From: Hypholoma sublateritium FD-334 SS-4
Taxonomy: Eukaryota; Basidiomycota; Agaricomycetes; Agaricales; Strophariaceae
NCBI GenBank assembly: GCA_000827495.1
Contig: KN817521.1
Span: 186,001 to 250,000, forward strand
DNA: 64,000 nucleotides
Direction: 5' to 3'
A program made the position numbers and the translations under genes. Numbering within the stretch: position 1 is the stretch's first letter; each line of letters opens with the position of its first letter. The notes beneath the pieces are model-generated. The model saw only the letters and a program-made list of their open reading frames with translations. It had not been told where the DNA came from and searched no databases. Positions 1-9,616 of the stretch are shown one piece after another.

Positions 1-1
1 G

Positions 2-321
2 CGGTACTACGGACCTCCAAAGCGTAACGATTGTGTGTTTTTTATTTGCTGTATATCATGGCATATCTCAATCAATCAGTCGGCGCAGTTGAACGTCCCT
101 ACGACCCGAGGCCTTACGACAGCCGCTACTCTCGTGATTACGATGACCGCCGAGGAGGACCGCGTGGAGGAGGAGGAGGGCGCGATGATTACCGTGGAGG
201 AGGAAGGGATGACAGGTACAGGGACTATGACCGAGGTGACCGTGGCGGCGACCGCGAACGTGGCGGTGGCGACCGTGACCGCGGTTACGGTCGCGACAGG
301 TACGAAGAGAGGAGGCACTGA
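2..321 (+). CDS. C-terminal tail of an RGG/RD-rich (probably RNA-binding) protein, partial
   Basis: Only the 3' end of this gene lies in the window. An exon (2-23, reading RYYGPPK) is followed by an intron at 24-88 (GTAACG ... GCAG) and a last exon at 89-321 ending in TGA. Joining them keeps the frame (RYYGPPK-L-ERPYDPR). The tail consists almost entirely of R, G, D and Y, with GGPRGGGGGRDDYRGGG-like and RDYDRGDRGGDRERGG-like runs. Such tails are typical of RRM-containing splicing or mRNP proteins, where they mediate RNA binding and condensation and are methylated on arginine. No folded domain is visible here, so the assignment to RNA metabolism is inferred from composition alone. The in-frame ATG at 58-60 lies inside the intron and is not a real start. 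Confidence 0.6.
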
Positions 322-1002
322 GCAGCGTACTTGATCATAGCCCTTGCTCACCTACGCAAGGACTAGGATACATGCGAGGCTGGCCTGCTCCCTGCACGGC
401 AAAAATTAGTATAGGTTGCTAGCGTTTGTTTTTCGTCCTGAGCTCTTATGTGTTCTTTGGATAGCTTCTTCACTACCTGTGTATTTGCTTATGTACGTAC
501 TTCGAGGGGCTAAAACATTATTTATCTACTCGTATGAGATCAGATGGCTCTGGGCCCATTATAGGCGCGCTGGACGAGTCGGCCCGTTGTTGCTTTACGG
601 CGTACGCGCCGCGCATACAGACCGCACGGCTCGCCAGACGACAGCACGCGCCCCGCGGCGGCGCAGTTCTGCACTGCCAGTTGTCACGACGTGCGCCGGA
701 GCGGCGAGAATACGGGCGAGACGGACCTGCTCACGATGATGCACGACGCGTGTATGGGCGTCGACTGCCACCGTCACAGCACACTTCGCCGCGTGCGCAC
801 AAAGTACCGCGTGCCCCGCCGCTCCTATGCAGGACAACGCGTTGTCATTCGTGACAAGGAGCATTTATGTTATGATTTATTTCGAGCAGGTGCCTTTGAC
901 CTTGGCTCCCCGTAGACACACTCCAATACCGCTATTAGATTTTATTCCCATTAACAAAACAAACAGAGGCTTCCGAGGACTTTTCCGCCAGGCAGCAGGG
1001 GG

Positions 1003-1372
1003 GCAAGATTAATATTCTGATCTCTGAAATTTAAAAAGCACAAAAAGAATGGATGTACGGATCCAAGCCTCGAGTCCAGGGGACAGAAGGAGAAGGAAGT
1101 GCGAAGGTTGCACGAGCGGTGAACAGTGCGAAGGCGGCACGAAGGTGAACGGTGAACGTTGAACGGTAAAGTGCAAAGGCGGCACAACAGTGAACAGTGC
1201 AAGGCGGCACGAACGGTGAAGGTGCAAGGACGGCACGAATGAAAGGCGACCAAGTAGGCGGATCGAACGCGCGACGGCAAGGCTCCGATCCCGACCTCAG
1301 CATGGCGCAGACGGTGAAAGACACCCTGATCCAACTCGGACAGCAGGGCGGTAATGGGTGGTGTGGTGACAT
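1003..1372 (-). repeat. tRNA-like (box A + box B) repeat element, copy 1
   Basis: Read on the minus strand, this segment matches copy 2 (4266-4572, plus strand) along most of its length. The shared start is (C)CACCCA(A/T)TACCGCCCTGC. Next comes a box-A-like TGTCCGAGTTGG (plus coordinates 1331-1342), then a box-B-like GTTCGATCC (about 1260-1269). The downstream part shares CTGGACT..GG.TTGGATC and ATCC.TTCTTTTTG. Box A and box B about 70 nt apart are the internal promoter of RNA polymerase III tRNA genes and of tRNA-derived SINEs. The flanking arms do not form a clean cloverleaf, so I call it tRNA-derived rather than a tRNA gene. The boundaries are approximate. Confidence 0.5.
1099..1244. repeat. 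Degenerate minisatellite, about 25-bp unit
   Basis: About five imperfect tandem units of the form GCAAGGCGGCACGAACGGTGAA (with variants such as GCGAAGGCGGCACGAAGGTG and GCAAAGGCGGCACAACAGTG) run through this stretch. It lies inside the 3' half of tRNA-like repeat copy 1 (minus-strand sense). Copy 2 has only a rudimentary version (GTGCCGTCGTAGCACCGCTC), so the array probably expanded within copy 1 after the copies diverged. Confidence 0.6.
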
Positions 1373-1562
1373 GGTGTAGTGTTAAAAATTGAACTCGACC
1401 AGATCGTTCTTTTTCGTGGTTTTTGGGACGGATCATGGTACGTTGTGGGTGGTATTGGGGTAGAATGGCGTTTTTGTTTATCGTCGACAGCGCGGGCATA
1501 ATATTCACGTGCGGACTTTTGCGCGCTAATTAGCAATCGACGCACCTTGGCAATCTACCAAG

Positions 1563-2337
1563 ATGTTTACCGGACTAGTACGTGCACCGCGCCGCGCCGC
1601 GAGCGAAGCTAACAGCGCGAGCAGATCGAACACATGGGGACGGTGTCTGCGATTGCGCACGACGACGGGGGGTGCACGCTGACGATCGGGCAGGCGGGGC
1701 CGGTGCTGGGGGACTGCCACATCGGGGACTCGATCGCGGTGAACGGGGCGTGTCTGACGGTGACGGCGTTCGACGCAGTCGGTGGGTGGTTCACGGTGTG
1801 GCTGGCGAACGAGACGCTGGGGCGGACGGACCTCGGGGAGCGCAGGGTCGGGGAGCAGGTGAACCTGGAGCGGGCGATGGGGGCGGGGGTGCGCTTTGGG
1901 GGGCATTTCGTGCAGGTGCGGGTGGTTTTTGCTGGGCGGATGGGTGCTGACTTGTGCAGGCGCATGTGGACGGGACGGCGGCGATTGTGGGGCGGGAGGC
2001 GGACGGGGACTCTGTGCGGCTGCGGTTCGCGGTGAAGGACGCGGGGCTGCTGCGGTTCCTGGTGGTGAAGGGGTACGTGACGCTGGACGGGGCGTCGCTG
2101 ACGGTGACGGAGGTGGACGACGGGGCGCAGACGTTCGGGGTGATGCTGATCCAGCACACGCAGGAGCGGATCACGCTGGGGCGCAAGGCGGTGGGGGCGA
2201 CGGTGAACGTCGAGGTCGACATGGTCGGCAAGTACGTCCTCAAGAGCGTCGAGGCTGCGCTGGGCGGGGACGGCGCAGAGGGCATCCGCGGGCTGATTGA
2301 GAAAGTAGTGCTAGATGTCCTGAGCAGAAATAAATGA
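1563..2337 (+). CDS. RIB5: Riboflavin synthase (alpha chain)
   Basis: This enzyme catalyses the last step of riboflavin synthesis, the dismutation of two 6,7-dimethyl-8-ribityllumazine molecules into riboflavin and 5-amino-6-ribitylamino-uracil. Exons are 1563-1577, 1625-1915 and 1960-2337, giving 227 residues, the usual family size. The first exon encodes only MFTGL, the near-invariant N-terminus; the second starts IEHMGTVSAI. The family's two homologous lumazine-binding barrels are evident: the N-lobe has NGACLTVTAFD and the C-lobe DGASLTVTEVD. The first intron is 47 nt and the second 44 nt, both GT-AG and phase 0. The gene is extremely GC-rich at third positions. The next gene starts only 36 bp after the stop codon. 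Confidence 0.95.
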
Positions 2338-2373
2338 CCGGCATCGTCCGGTGCATCTTATCGTCCGACCGCC

Positions 2374-3831
2374 ATGGACCACGTCCGTCCGAGGGCAAAG
2401 GTCACCGCCGTCGCCCGCCCTGCGTCCCCGACCAAGCCCCGCGTGCGCGCCACGCCCTCCGCCTCCACGTCCGCCGTCGGCCGCACCCGCACGGCCCCCG
2501 CCCGCCCGCCCGCCCCCTCGCCCACGCCCAGCCTGCACCACGCCGCGTCCTTTTCCGCCCCGCGCCCACCACCCCCGCGCCTCGCCGCCTCGCGCTCCGT
2601 CGTCGGCCTCGACCGCGCGTCGCCCACGCCGCGCATCCGCGCCAAGGTCTCCGCCCTCGCGTCCCCGCCGGCGGCCGCCCGCAGCCCGTCCCCGCCGCCG
2701 CCGCCGTCCCCCGCCCGCGCCCGCGCGCCCTCCGCCGCGGCGTCCGCGTACCAGCTCGCGCACCCCGCGGCGCCCGGGCCCCCGCCGCAGTTCTACCCCA
2801 TCACCACCGCCGCCCCCGCCGCCAACCCGCACCGCTTCGCCCCGCCGCGCCCCGCCTCGTCCGTCGGCTCGTCGACCCCGCGCACGAGCCCCACCGTCGC
2901 CCACCCCGCGGCATTCCAGGCCTTCCGCAGCCCGGACCCCGCGGCGCTCGTCCTCCCGCACTCGCCCCCCGCCTCGACCCTCTCCGCGTCCTCGCGCTCC
3001 AGCGCCTCGCTGCTCGACGCCGACCCCGCCTTCCCCTATGCCCGCCACACCCGCACGGGCTCCGCGTCCAGCGGCGCCAGCCAGAGCCGCCACGGCACCC
3101 CCACCGGCGCCGCCCTGCGCGCGACGCTCGACAGCCTCGTGCTCGCCGCCAGCGCCTCGGACGACAGCGCCGCCCCGCCCTCGCCCTCGCTCGACCCCGC
3201 CGAGCGCAAGGTCAAGGCCGCCGCCAAGTCCGACCGCAAGGTGCGTGCTTCCTGTCCCCTTCTGACACCTGCTGACCACACGCAGATCGCCGATCTGGAG
3301 ATCACGACGCGCTCGCTGCTCGCGATCAACGCGACGCTCGAGGCGACCGCGCACCGCCAGGCGCGCGAGATCCGCGCGCTCCGCCGCCGGCTGCGCGAGA
3401 CGCGCCTCGTCCTCCCCCCGCGCGCCTTCCGCGCCGCCGAGGCGTCCGATAAGGCGCGCGGGATTGAGGGCGAGGCGCTCTCCGACGAGGACGACGACGA
3501 GGAAGAGGAGGGCGAGGGCGAGGGAGGCGACGCAGCGTACCGCCGCGTGCGCACGCTGCTCGACGCGCTCCTCGCCGACGGCCGCGCCGCGCTCGCGTGC
3601 GACGCACCCGCGCCGACCAAGGTGCTCTCGCCCGACGAGATGCGCGAGTACCACGCCGAGCCCGCGCCGGAGGACTCGGCGCCCGAGTACACTGAAACGG
3701 CCGACGAGGACGACGAGAGCGACGCCGATCCGGCGCCGACGACGTCCGAGGAGGAGGTCACTACCCAGCTCGTCGTCCGCGCGCCGTCGCCCCTGCCGCC
3801 GATCACCATCACCCAGCCCGCCGAGTCATAG
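2374..3831 (+). CDS. Hypothetical low-complexity protein with a central coiled coil and acidic tail
   Basis: I do not recognise a family. The N-terminal 290 residues are rich in P, S, A and R and look disordered. A short predicted coiled coil follows (IADLEITTRSLLAINATLE... REIRALRRRLRETR), then an acidic run (SDEDDDEEEEGEGEG) and a second acidic, S/T-rich tail. A likely intron at 3241-3285 (GTGCGT...CGCAG, 45 nt) is a multiple of three with no stop, so the unspliced frame stays open at 485 residues; splicing gives 470 and joins DRK to IADLE. The ATG at 2374 opens MDHVRPRAKVTAV. Several overlapping frames are also long because the DNA is very GC-rich. I chose this frame because it has the coiled coil, a clean intron and GC-rich third positions. 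Confidence 0.65.
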   Translation: MDHVRPRAKVTAVARPASPTKPRVRATPSASTSAVGRTRTAPARPPAPSPTPSLHHAASFSAPRPPPPRLAASRSVVGLDRASPTPRIRAKVSALASPPAAARSPSPPPPPSPARARAPSAAASAYQLAHPAAPGPPPQFYPITTAAPAANPHRFAPPRPASSVGSSTPRTSPTVAHPAAFQAFRSPDPAALVLPHSPPASTLSASSRSSASLLDADPAFPYARHTRTGSASSGASQSRHGTPTGAALRATLDSLVLAASASDDSAAPPSPSLDPAERKVKAAAKSDRKVRASCPLLTPADHTQIADLEITTRSLLAINATLEATAHRQAREIRALRRRLRETRLVLPPRAFRAAEASDKARGIEGEALSDEDDDEEEEGEGEGGDAAYRRVRTLLDALLADGRAALACDAPAPTKVLSPDEMREYHAEPAPEDSAPEYTETADEDDESDADPAPTTSEEEVTTQLVVRAPSPLPPITITQPAES

Positions 3832-4166
3832 ACTCCCCTTCCTCCTTCCTCCTTTACTTCTCTCTCGCGGATCTCCACAATCTCTCCAATCTCGCATTGA
3901 TATCCACGCCCGCCCGCTCGCTGTCGCATATCCATATCGCCCAATAATACCCATACTGCACACCGCGGGACATACCCGACGTCATACCTACATAGACTGC
4001 CTACTACATACACACACAATGCACATCTCTTTTTCCGCTGCTCTCGCGCGTATACATACATCCATGTCGCTGCAATAATATCCACGCCTCGTCGTGCTAC
4101 ATGTCTGGTCTTTGGCGTCTTTTTCCGCTTCTGAGCGCCGTTATATCGCTGGCGCGCGCTGACCGA

Positions 4167-4209
4167 CATCTGTGCGCTTCGCCATCTGCACCGACAAAAA
4201 ATCAGCAAC
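4167..4209. repeat. Degenerate direct repeat of the myosin last-intron/last-exon junction
   Basis: The sequence beginning CATCTGTGCGCTTCGCCATC recurs at 4712-4756, where it is the end of the last intron and the start of the last exon of the minus-strand myosin gene. The two copies match at most positions over about 43 bp, with a 2-nt gap and scattered substitutions. They lie in the same orientation about 545 bp apart and bracket tRNA-like repeat copy 2. Confidence 0.6.
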
Positions 4210-4265
4210 GAAGTATGCGCGGCACTACCGCATCAGGCCACAAAAATCCAACACCAATACCCGCG

Positions 4266-4572
4266 CACACCCCACCCAATACCGCCCTGCTGTCCGAGTC
4301 GGAACAGGGTGTCGTTTCATGTCTGCGCCTTGCCGAGGGCATGATCGGGGCCTCGCCGTCGCGGGTTCGATCCACCTGCCTGGTCGTCTTTCATTCATAC
4401 ATACATTCGTGCCGTCGTAGCACCGCTCGCTTCCGCGCCGTCGTCGCATTGCTTGCATCTTCCTTCCGTCCGCTGGACTAGGGATTGGATCTGTGTATCC
4501 GTTCTTTTTGCTCGGTGTTTTGGTGTTGAGACTTTTTCTGGCAATGAGACTCTAGACATATTGATATCGCCA
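4266..4572 (+). repeat. tRNA-like (box A + box B) repeat element, copy 2
   Basis: This is the plus-strand relative of the element at 1003-1372. Box-A-like TGTCCGAGTCGG lies at 4291-4302 and box-B-like GGTTCGATCC at 4364-4373. The downstream part (CTTCCTTCCGTCCGCTGGAC, then GGATTGGATCTGTG.ATCCGTTCTTTTTG) aligns with copy 1, with many substitutions. A 7-nt acceptor arm taken from upstream of box A does not pair well with the sequence after box B, so this is not an intact tRNA gene. The boundaries are approximate. Confidence 0.5.
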
Positions 4573-4693
4573 CGCTCGCTTCTACATTGCTCATATACAT
4601 CCATACCACATTCCGCCGTACATATGTAGTCCACGGCACATATCTGCCCGAGAAACATGCCCTCTATGCAAGCACAATTACAATTCCTCACGC

Positions 4694-7600
4694 CTAACCC
4701 CCGCCGCCCATCATCTGTGCGCGCTTCGCCATCTGCACCCCGAAACAATAAGCAACTACACACCACCGTTGAAAAAACCAGACACATACCGCAGCAGCCA
4801 AATCCACCTGCCCCGGCGCAGCAGCAGGCCGCGCCGCGCGCCCCGCCGCCGCCCCCCCAGACGCGCCCGCCGCAGAGGGGCGCGGCGCGCTCGGGATAGG
4901 CGGCTTCCCGCCCACCTTGGGCGGCGCGCCGGGCTTCGCGCCGACCACAGGCGGCTTGGGCTTCGTCCCCACGGGCGGCGGCGCGCCCTTCCCGCCGAGC
5001 GCGCTCCCCGGCCGCGAGCTCCCCGGCGAGTCGTCCCCGCCGCCGCTTACGCTCTTCTTCCACGCCGGCGCGGACCCGTTCGTAGGCCCCATCCCGGGGA
5101 ACACCGACACCGGCTTCGCGTGCGCGTCCGCCACGCCCGCCACACCCGCGCTCACGGGCGCCTTGGGCGGCGGCGGCTTGCGCGGGGGCGGGGGCGGCGC
5201 AGCGGGCGCTGCAGCAGCCGGCGGCACGAGCTCGAGGTAGTTGTTCGGCGCCCACCCCTCCGCGCCGCCCTTCTTCACGAGCCACCACCCGTTGTCGTCC
5301 TTCTCGACGAGCTCGACGACGTCGTCCTTGCGCAGCGACATCTCCCCGTCCTGCCCCTCGAACGCGAACTTCGCGCGGTACTGCTCTGCCGCGGGCTGGC
5401 GCGGGGGCGGGGGCGGCGGTGGTGGCGGGGGCGGGGCCGCGTTGTGCCGCGGCGCGGCGGGCGCGGGCTTCGCTTTGCCTGCGGGGGCTGCGGCGGGTGT
5501 GGGCGTGTACGACGCCGCAGCGGGCTTGGGGGCGGTCGTCGTGCTGCGCCCGGGAAGCGGCTGCGAGGCGGGCTTGGGCTTCGACCGCGTCTGCGTCGAC
5601 TGTGCGCACGTCGTCAGTGCGCGCTCAACACTAAATCAAAACCTAACTCACACTGGGTCCGCCCGCCTTGAGAAGCTTGCCCTTCGTAATCGGCCGGATG
5701 ACGCCAGGCTTCCGCTTCGCAGGCGGCCGCGAGACACTGCTCGCCGGCTCCCCAGTCGGCACATGCACGACGTGGCTCTTGTACAGGTCGTTCCGCGGCA
5801 CGGTCTCGTCCTTGATGAACTTGATCTGCGCCTTCTTGTCCTTCTTCTTGCTGTACTCCACACTACAAAGAAATTAGCGATGGCTTGTTTGAAGAGCGAT
5901 TCAAGCTTACACGGGAGTGATCAGCACATTGACGTTGGAATTGGTGGCCTTGACCAGATGTGTGATCAGCTCGGTCTTGAATACGCAGCTGATGAAAGGA
6001 TCGCCCTCTTCCGCAGCGTTGGCGTTGATGACCTAACACATTGTCAGGTAATTTCACCGATAAAAGACATAAGCATACCAGCCAGTCATCGCGCAAATTG
6101 GACATGCCGATGCTCTTGATAGTGACCAGTGGTATCTTCCTTTCCAAAGTAGTCTGCGTTACGCCGTTGTGCTCAGCTACAACTAGTAGATGTACCGCTT
6201 TGGAGGTCTGTAGATGATTCAGCCAGATGATCATCAGACGATCCAACTTGCCACCCACAAGTACAAGATAACGCGGACTAGGCTTGCTAGAACGACCAAG
6301 TTTGGAGACCAGCATCTGTACCCTTGAGCTGAATATCACCGGATCCCCTGAAAACACGTAAGTAGTAGATAGCCAAAGTAGCAAACAACGCTTACTTCCA
6401 ATCCCACAAATCTCGCCCAATTCTTCGCCGAGAGCGCTCTTGCCGTTGATATCAAGATAGTCGCCCATAAACCTTCGGTAGCTGATAAGACTGAATCTTC
6501 TGCGCTCTTTGCGCCCTGCCAGTATCTGGTGGCCGTAGTCCCGCAGTTGGCCATATACAATTCCTTCCTTGTTATTCTTCCAGAACCGTTGGATGCGGCG
6601 GGCACATTCATGCTTGTAGCGCATGTAATTCCTGAACGCCCGCTGAATGCGGCCTGCCATGTTATGCCAGTACCGATCGCGCATAGTCTCGAGCGCGAAA
6701 AGCTGCAAGATGGTCAGTAAATCGAAACACACAAATCTCACTGAACCTTACAGTTTCCGGATTCTTGATAAAAGCCTTGGTGACCCCCATCTGCCATTCC
6801 TCCTTGGCAATACCCGTGTCCTTGAGGATCTGCTGACAGCCCGACTTCGAGTCTCCAGACCATGTGTATTCTCCGGCATACGACGTATTGGGCGAAAGTA
6901 GGTAGAACCGCTCGACCATCTTTTCAAAGGTGTTTCTGTAGGCGAAACCAGCCCTGCGAACACGAATGTTCTCTTGCAAACCAAGGTATTTGATTTGGTG
7001 GAGAACGGCCTTCGTATCGTATTCTGAGCTACTTCGATTTTGATTGGGCTTGATAGTTCGGATATACGAGGGCTGGGCTTTCATCAAGTTCTCAACCAAT
7101 GCGCCAGCCGATTGCTATTAACGCTTGTTCGTAAGTCTACATGGCGTAGAGAGGCCTCACGCACCTTAATTCTGTCTCCAGCAGTAGGCGGCCTCTTCTT
7201 GTTGTTCGGGTCGACGCGATCCGGGAATAACGTCTGCAGGAAAGCATTTCCACTGCTGGCAACAAGATCGAGCAGATCCTTGATGAGAGAATCCTTGTTC
7301 TTGTCGGTCATGCCAGCGACGTTGTACATGACGTCTCCAGCGTAGTGGCGGACTAGGAATTGGGAACCACGAGCCTCGAAATGGGGGTTTGCAGCGAGAC
7401 CTGAAGCTCTTTGCATGAAGCTGCTGTCCGCCGCGGTGGGATCTGCATGGGCCGTTGCGCAGGCGTCGTTCAGAGCAGAAAAGATACCAGGAGGTCGGCG
7501 TTCTTCGATAAGATCACACACAATTTTGTTGTTGAAATATTTAATCGGTGTCCACTGGATTTGTTCGCGGACATATTCTTCCTGTTCCGTCTTCAGTGTG

Positions 7601-9289
7601 AGCTCGATGAAAATCTGCTGGAGTTTCTCGTTGACATAGTTAATGCAAAGCTGCTCGAAAGAGTTGTCCTCGAAAATCTCGAATCCGAAAATATCCTGTG
7701 GTTAAATGAGTATTTTTGTTACGGATGTGAAATGATGGATTTTACCAAGATTCCAATTATCTGAGAATGAGCTGAACGCGTTTTCATGGAAATGTTCACT
7801 CTCGATACGATCCACTCGAAGAGATTGTTGTAGACTGCTTTGGCGAGAGCGTCACGTCCTGATGTTGCTTGAGCAGGATTCAGTGGTACGTCATAAACGG
7901 AGCCTCTGCGGCCACCTCGAGTCGTTTCCATGACTCTTTGGGTAAGAACACTCTGCACTTGCGCGCCATCGACTTCCATAAGGTATGCAACGAAGTCAGT
8001 CACGCCGGTATCCGAGATTGTGGAATTTCCCTGATCGTTCTCGTCGAACTGCACGTTTCCGAGCCACAGCACGATGGCCAACATTTTGAAGATTTCGTGT
8101 TGTTCTTCATGACTAAGTCCGATGATTTGCATTGCATTCTAGGCGATATCAGTGAATAACAAATGAGATGAAGCACACAAACATACAATCGTGTCATGGA
8201 AATCCTTGGTGTCGTCAATGTCTGAAACGGAGAGACAGTTGCTCATGCTTGTATAGGCGTATGCTTCAGGGCCCTGTAGTCCGAATGCCTCTGAAGCTTG
8301 ATGAGAAATGACTATAATACTGGAGTCCGTGATCGATCTCACCTCGTTGCTCGTCCGATGCTGCCTTCGTGAATTGGTAGAAAATGTGGAAATTGCGCTC
8401 ATTCTCCACTTGTCCGACTACACGACCTTTTTCCAGCAGATAGTTGGTGATTTGTGCTCCAACGGGTTCACCTCTTTCATTGAACATAATTTCCAGGTAT
8501 TTCCCCTGTATGCACGTCTCGATTATTGCAGAGATACACAAGATTCGAAATCACTCACATGTCGACTAGAATTGTTGTTTCGCAATGTCTTTGCACACCC
8601 AAAACTTTCCAATAGAGGATTGGTTGCCAGAACCATGTCCTTTATTTCCTGAATACTGCTGTCTTGTCCGCCCGAGACAGCTGCAATATACTGCATAATC
8701 CGTTTGGCGGCTTCCGTTTTACCTGCTCCCGATTCTCCAGATATAATAACACATTGGTTTTCGTGGTACGCGTTCATATTATAGTACGCGGTCTCTGCAA
8801 TTCCAAAGACATGTGGTGGAACTTCTAGCCTGTTCTTCCCTTTGTACTTGTTCAAGATCTCATCCGTATATATGCCTAGATCTGCGAGGAGTATAACCAG
8901 GGTAAGATGCGAATATGCGCACAGGGTTTATGTCCTACCTTTGAATGGATTGACCGATATCAACACAGCACCAATATACGTGTAGATTTCTGCGTTCGTC
9001 CATCGCTTTTGAAGATTATCGTTAATGCTTTCGTTGCTGATTGTAGTCAGGAGGGTCATATCTGCCACTCCGACCTGCTTCTTCTTGAAACCCTCCTTCC
9101 AATCAGCCTGCATTGGACATCAGGTAGGATTCAATGAGAACAACTGGCTTTAAGTACCTTCGCCACCTTCGACTGGCCGCCTGCTTTCTTCGCCGCAGGT
9201 GTCACCTTCTTTCCGGCCTTCTTCGATGGAGCCTACAGATGCGTGGTTAGGCCATTACATACAGGAGAAGGCGGCGTGCCACCGACCAT
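4694..9289 (-). CDS. MYO1: Class I myosin (Myo3/Myo5/MyoA type)
   Basis: Actin-based motor that works with Arp2/3 at cortical patches in endocytosis and polarised growth. Exons: 9289-9287 (ATG alone), 9232-9158, 9107-8939, 8881-8559, 8505-8343, 8296-8187, 8138-7746, 7695-7165, 7114-6752, 6702-6396, 6347-6079, 6032-5911, 5862-5652, 5599-4790, 4732-4694. All phases agree, giving 1295 residues, a normal family length. The motor domain has the P-loop GESGAGKT (about 131) and the TEDS-site serine in RRGSVYDVP (about 361), the PAK-type phosphorylation site of fungal myosins I. IQ motifs ([24 protein letters not shown]), a TH1 lipid-binding tail, proline-rich TH2 and an SH3 domain (YRAKFAFEG to [11 protein letters not shown], about 1086-1140) follow. 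The last exon encodes [12 protein letters not shown] and lacks the usual acidic Arp2/3-binding end. The UCS chaperone gene lies upstream on the same strand. Confidence 0.96.
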
Positions 9290-9616
9290 CGTCGGGTGTG
9301 ACTTGTCCGATTATCAAGACGGGTATAGGGGGAATCGCAAGTCCACAGAAGCTTAGATACGCAGCCAACAGAGATTAGAGCAAGTTAAGAGCAAGTACGA
9401 ATATGTAAATCCAGCCTGCGTTATTATGCTCATCGGTAATCAGAGCATCGGCTTCTTCCGTTAAGGGGCGGGCAAGACAGCCGCCGCGCCCACAGAAGCT
9501 GCGCGCTGCGCGTCACCAACCTCGGAAATTGTTCTAAACGAGATGTTAATGCTCCTTTACACTGCTCAAGTCCATCTGAATTGCTTTTAAGTGCGTATCG
9601 TACATGATTTTTATTA
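9290..9616. other. Myosin promoter / UCS gene 3' region
   Basis: A 327-bp spacer between two tandem minus-strand genes. It must hold the myosin promoter and 5' UTR and the end of the UCS transcript. I see no further gene or distinctive motif. Confidence 0.5.

Larger units (their letters stand above)
322..1562. other. Intergenic stretch containing a repeat element
   Basis: No credible gene is seen between the RGG-protein stop and riboflavin synthase. The first 680 bases show no recognisable signal. The right half holds the tRNA-like repeat (about 1003-1372) and a degenerate minisatellite, annotated separately. Open frames here translate to low-complexity R/P/A/H-rich sequence, as expected for GC-rich noncoding DNA. 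Confidence 0.6.
3832..4693. other. Intergenic stretch between convergent genes, with a repeat element
   Basis: This lies between the 3' ends of the low-complexity gene (plus) and the myosin gene (minus). It holds tRNA-like repeat copy 2 (4266-4572) and, just left of it, a 43-bp copy of the myosin last-exon junction (4167-4209). Pyrimidine-rich sequence at 3836-3900 probably belongs to the 3' UTR of the upstream gene. No gene is seen. Confidence 0.6.

Noticed and set aside
2334..3275. Long overlapping open frames in other phases across the low-complexity gene
   Set aside because: They are shadows of very GC-rich DNA, rich in Arg/Pro/Ala/His and lacking any domain; the frame at 2374 has the coiled coil and a clean intron.
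4280..4385. An intact tRNA gene
   Set aside because: Box A and box B are good, but the acceptor and T-arm stems do not pair properly and no convincing anticodon arm can be drawn; treated as a tRNA-derived repeat.
4395..5609. A 404-codon minus-strand frame over the myosin tail exon
   Set aside because: It is out of phase with the SH3 frame; the correct frame reads YRAKFAFEG and joins in phase to the exons on either side.
4769..6119. Plus-strand open frames opposite the myosin SH3/proline-rich exon
   Set aside because: Antisense shadows; the minus strand encodes an unmistakable SH3 domain and TH1 tail.
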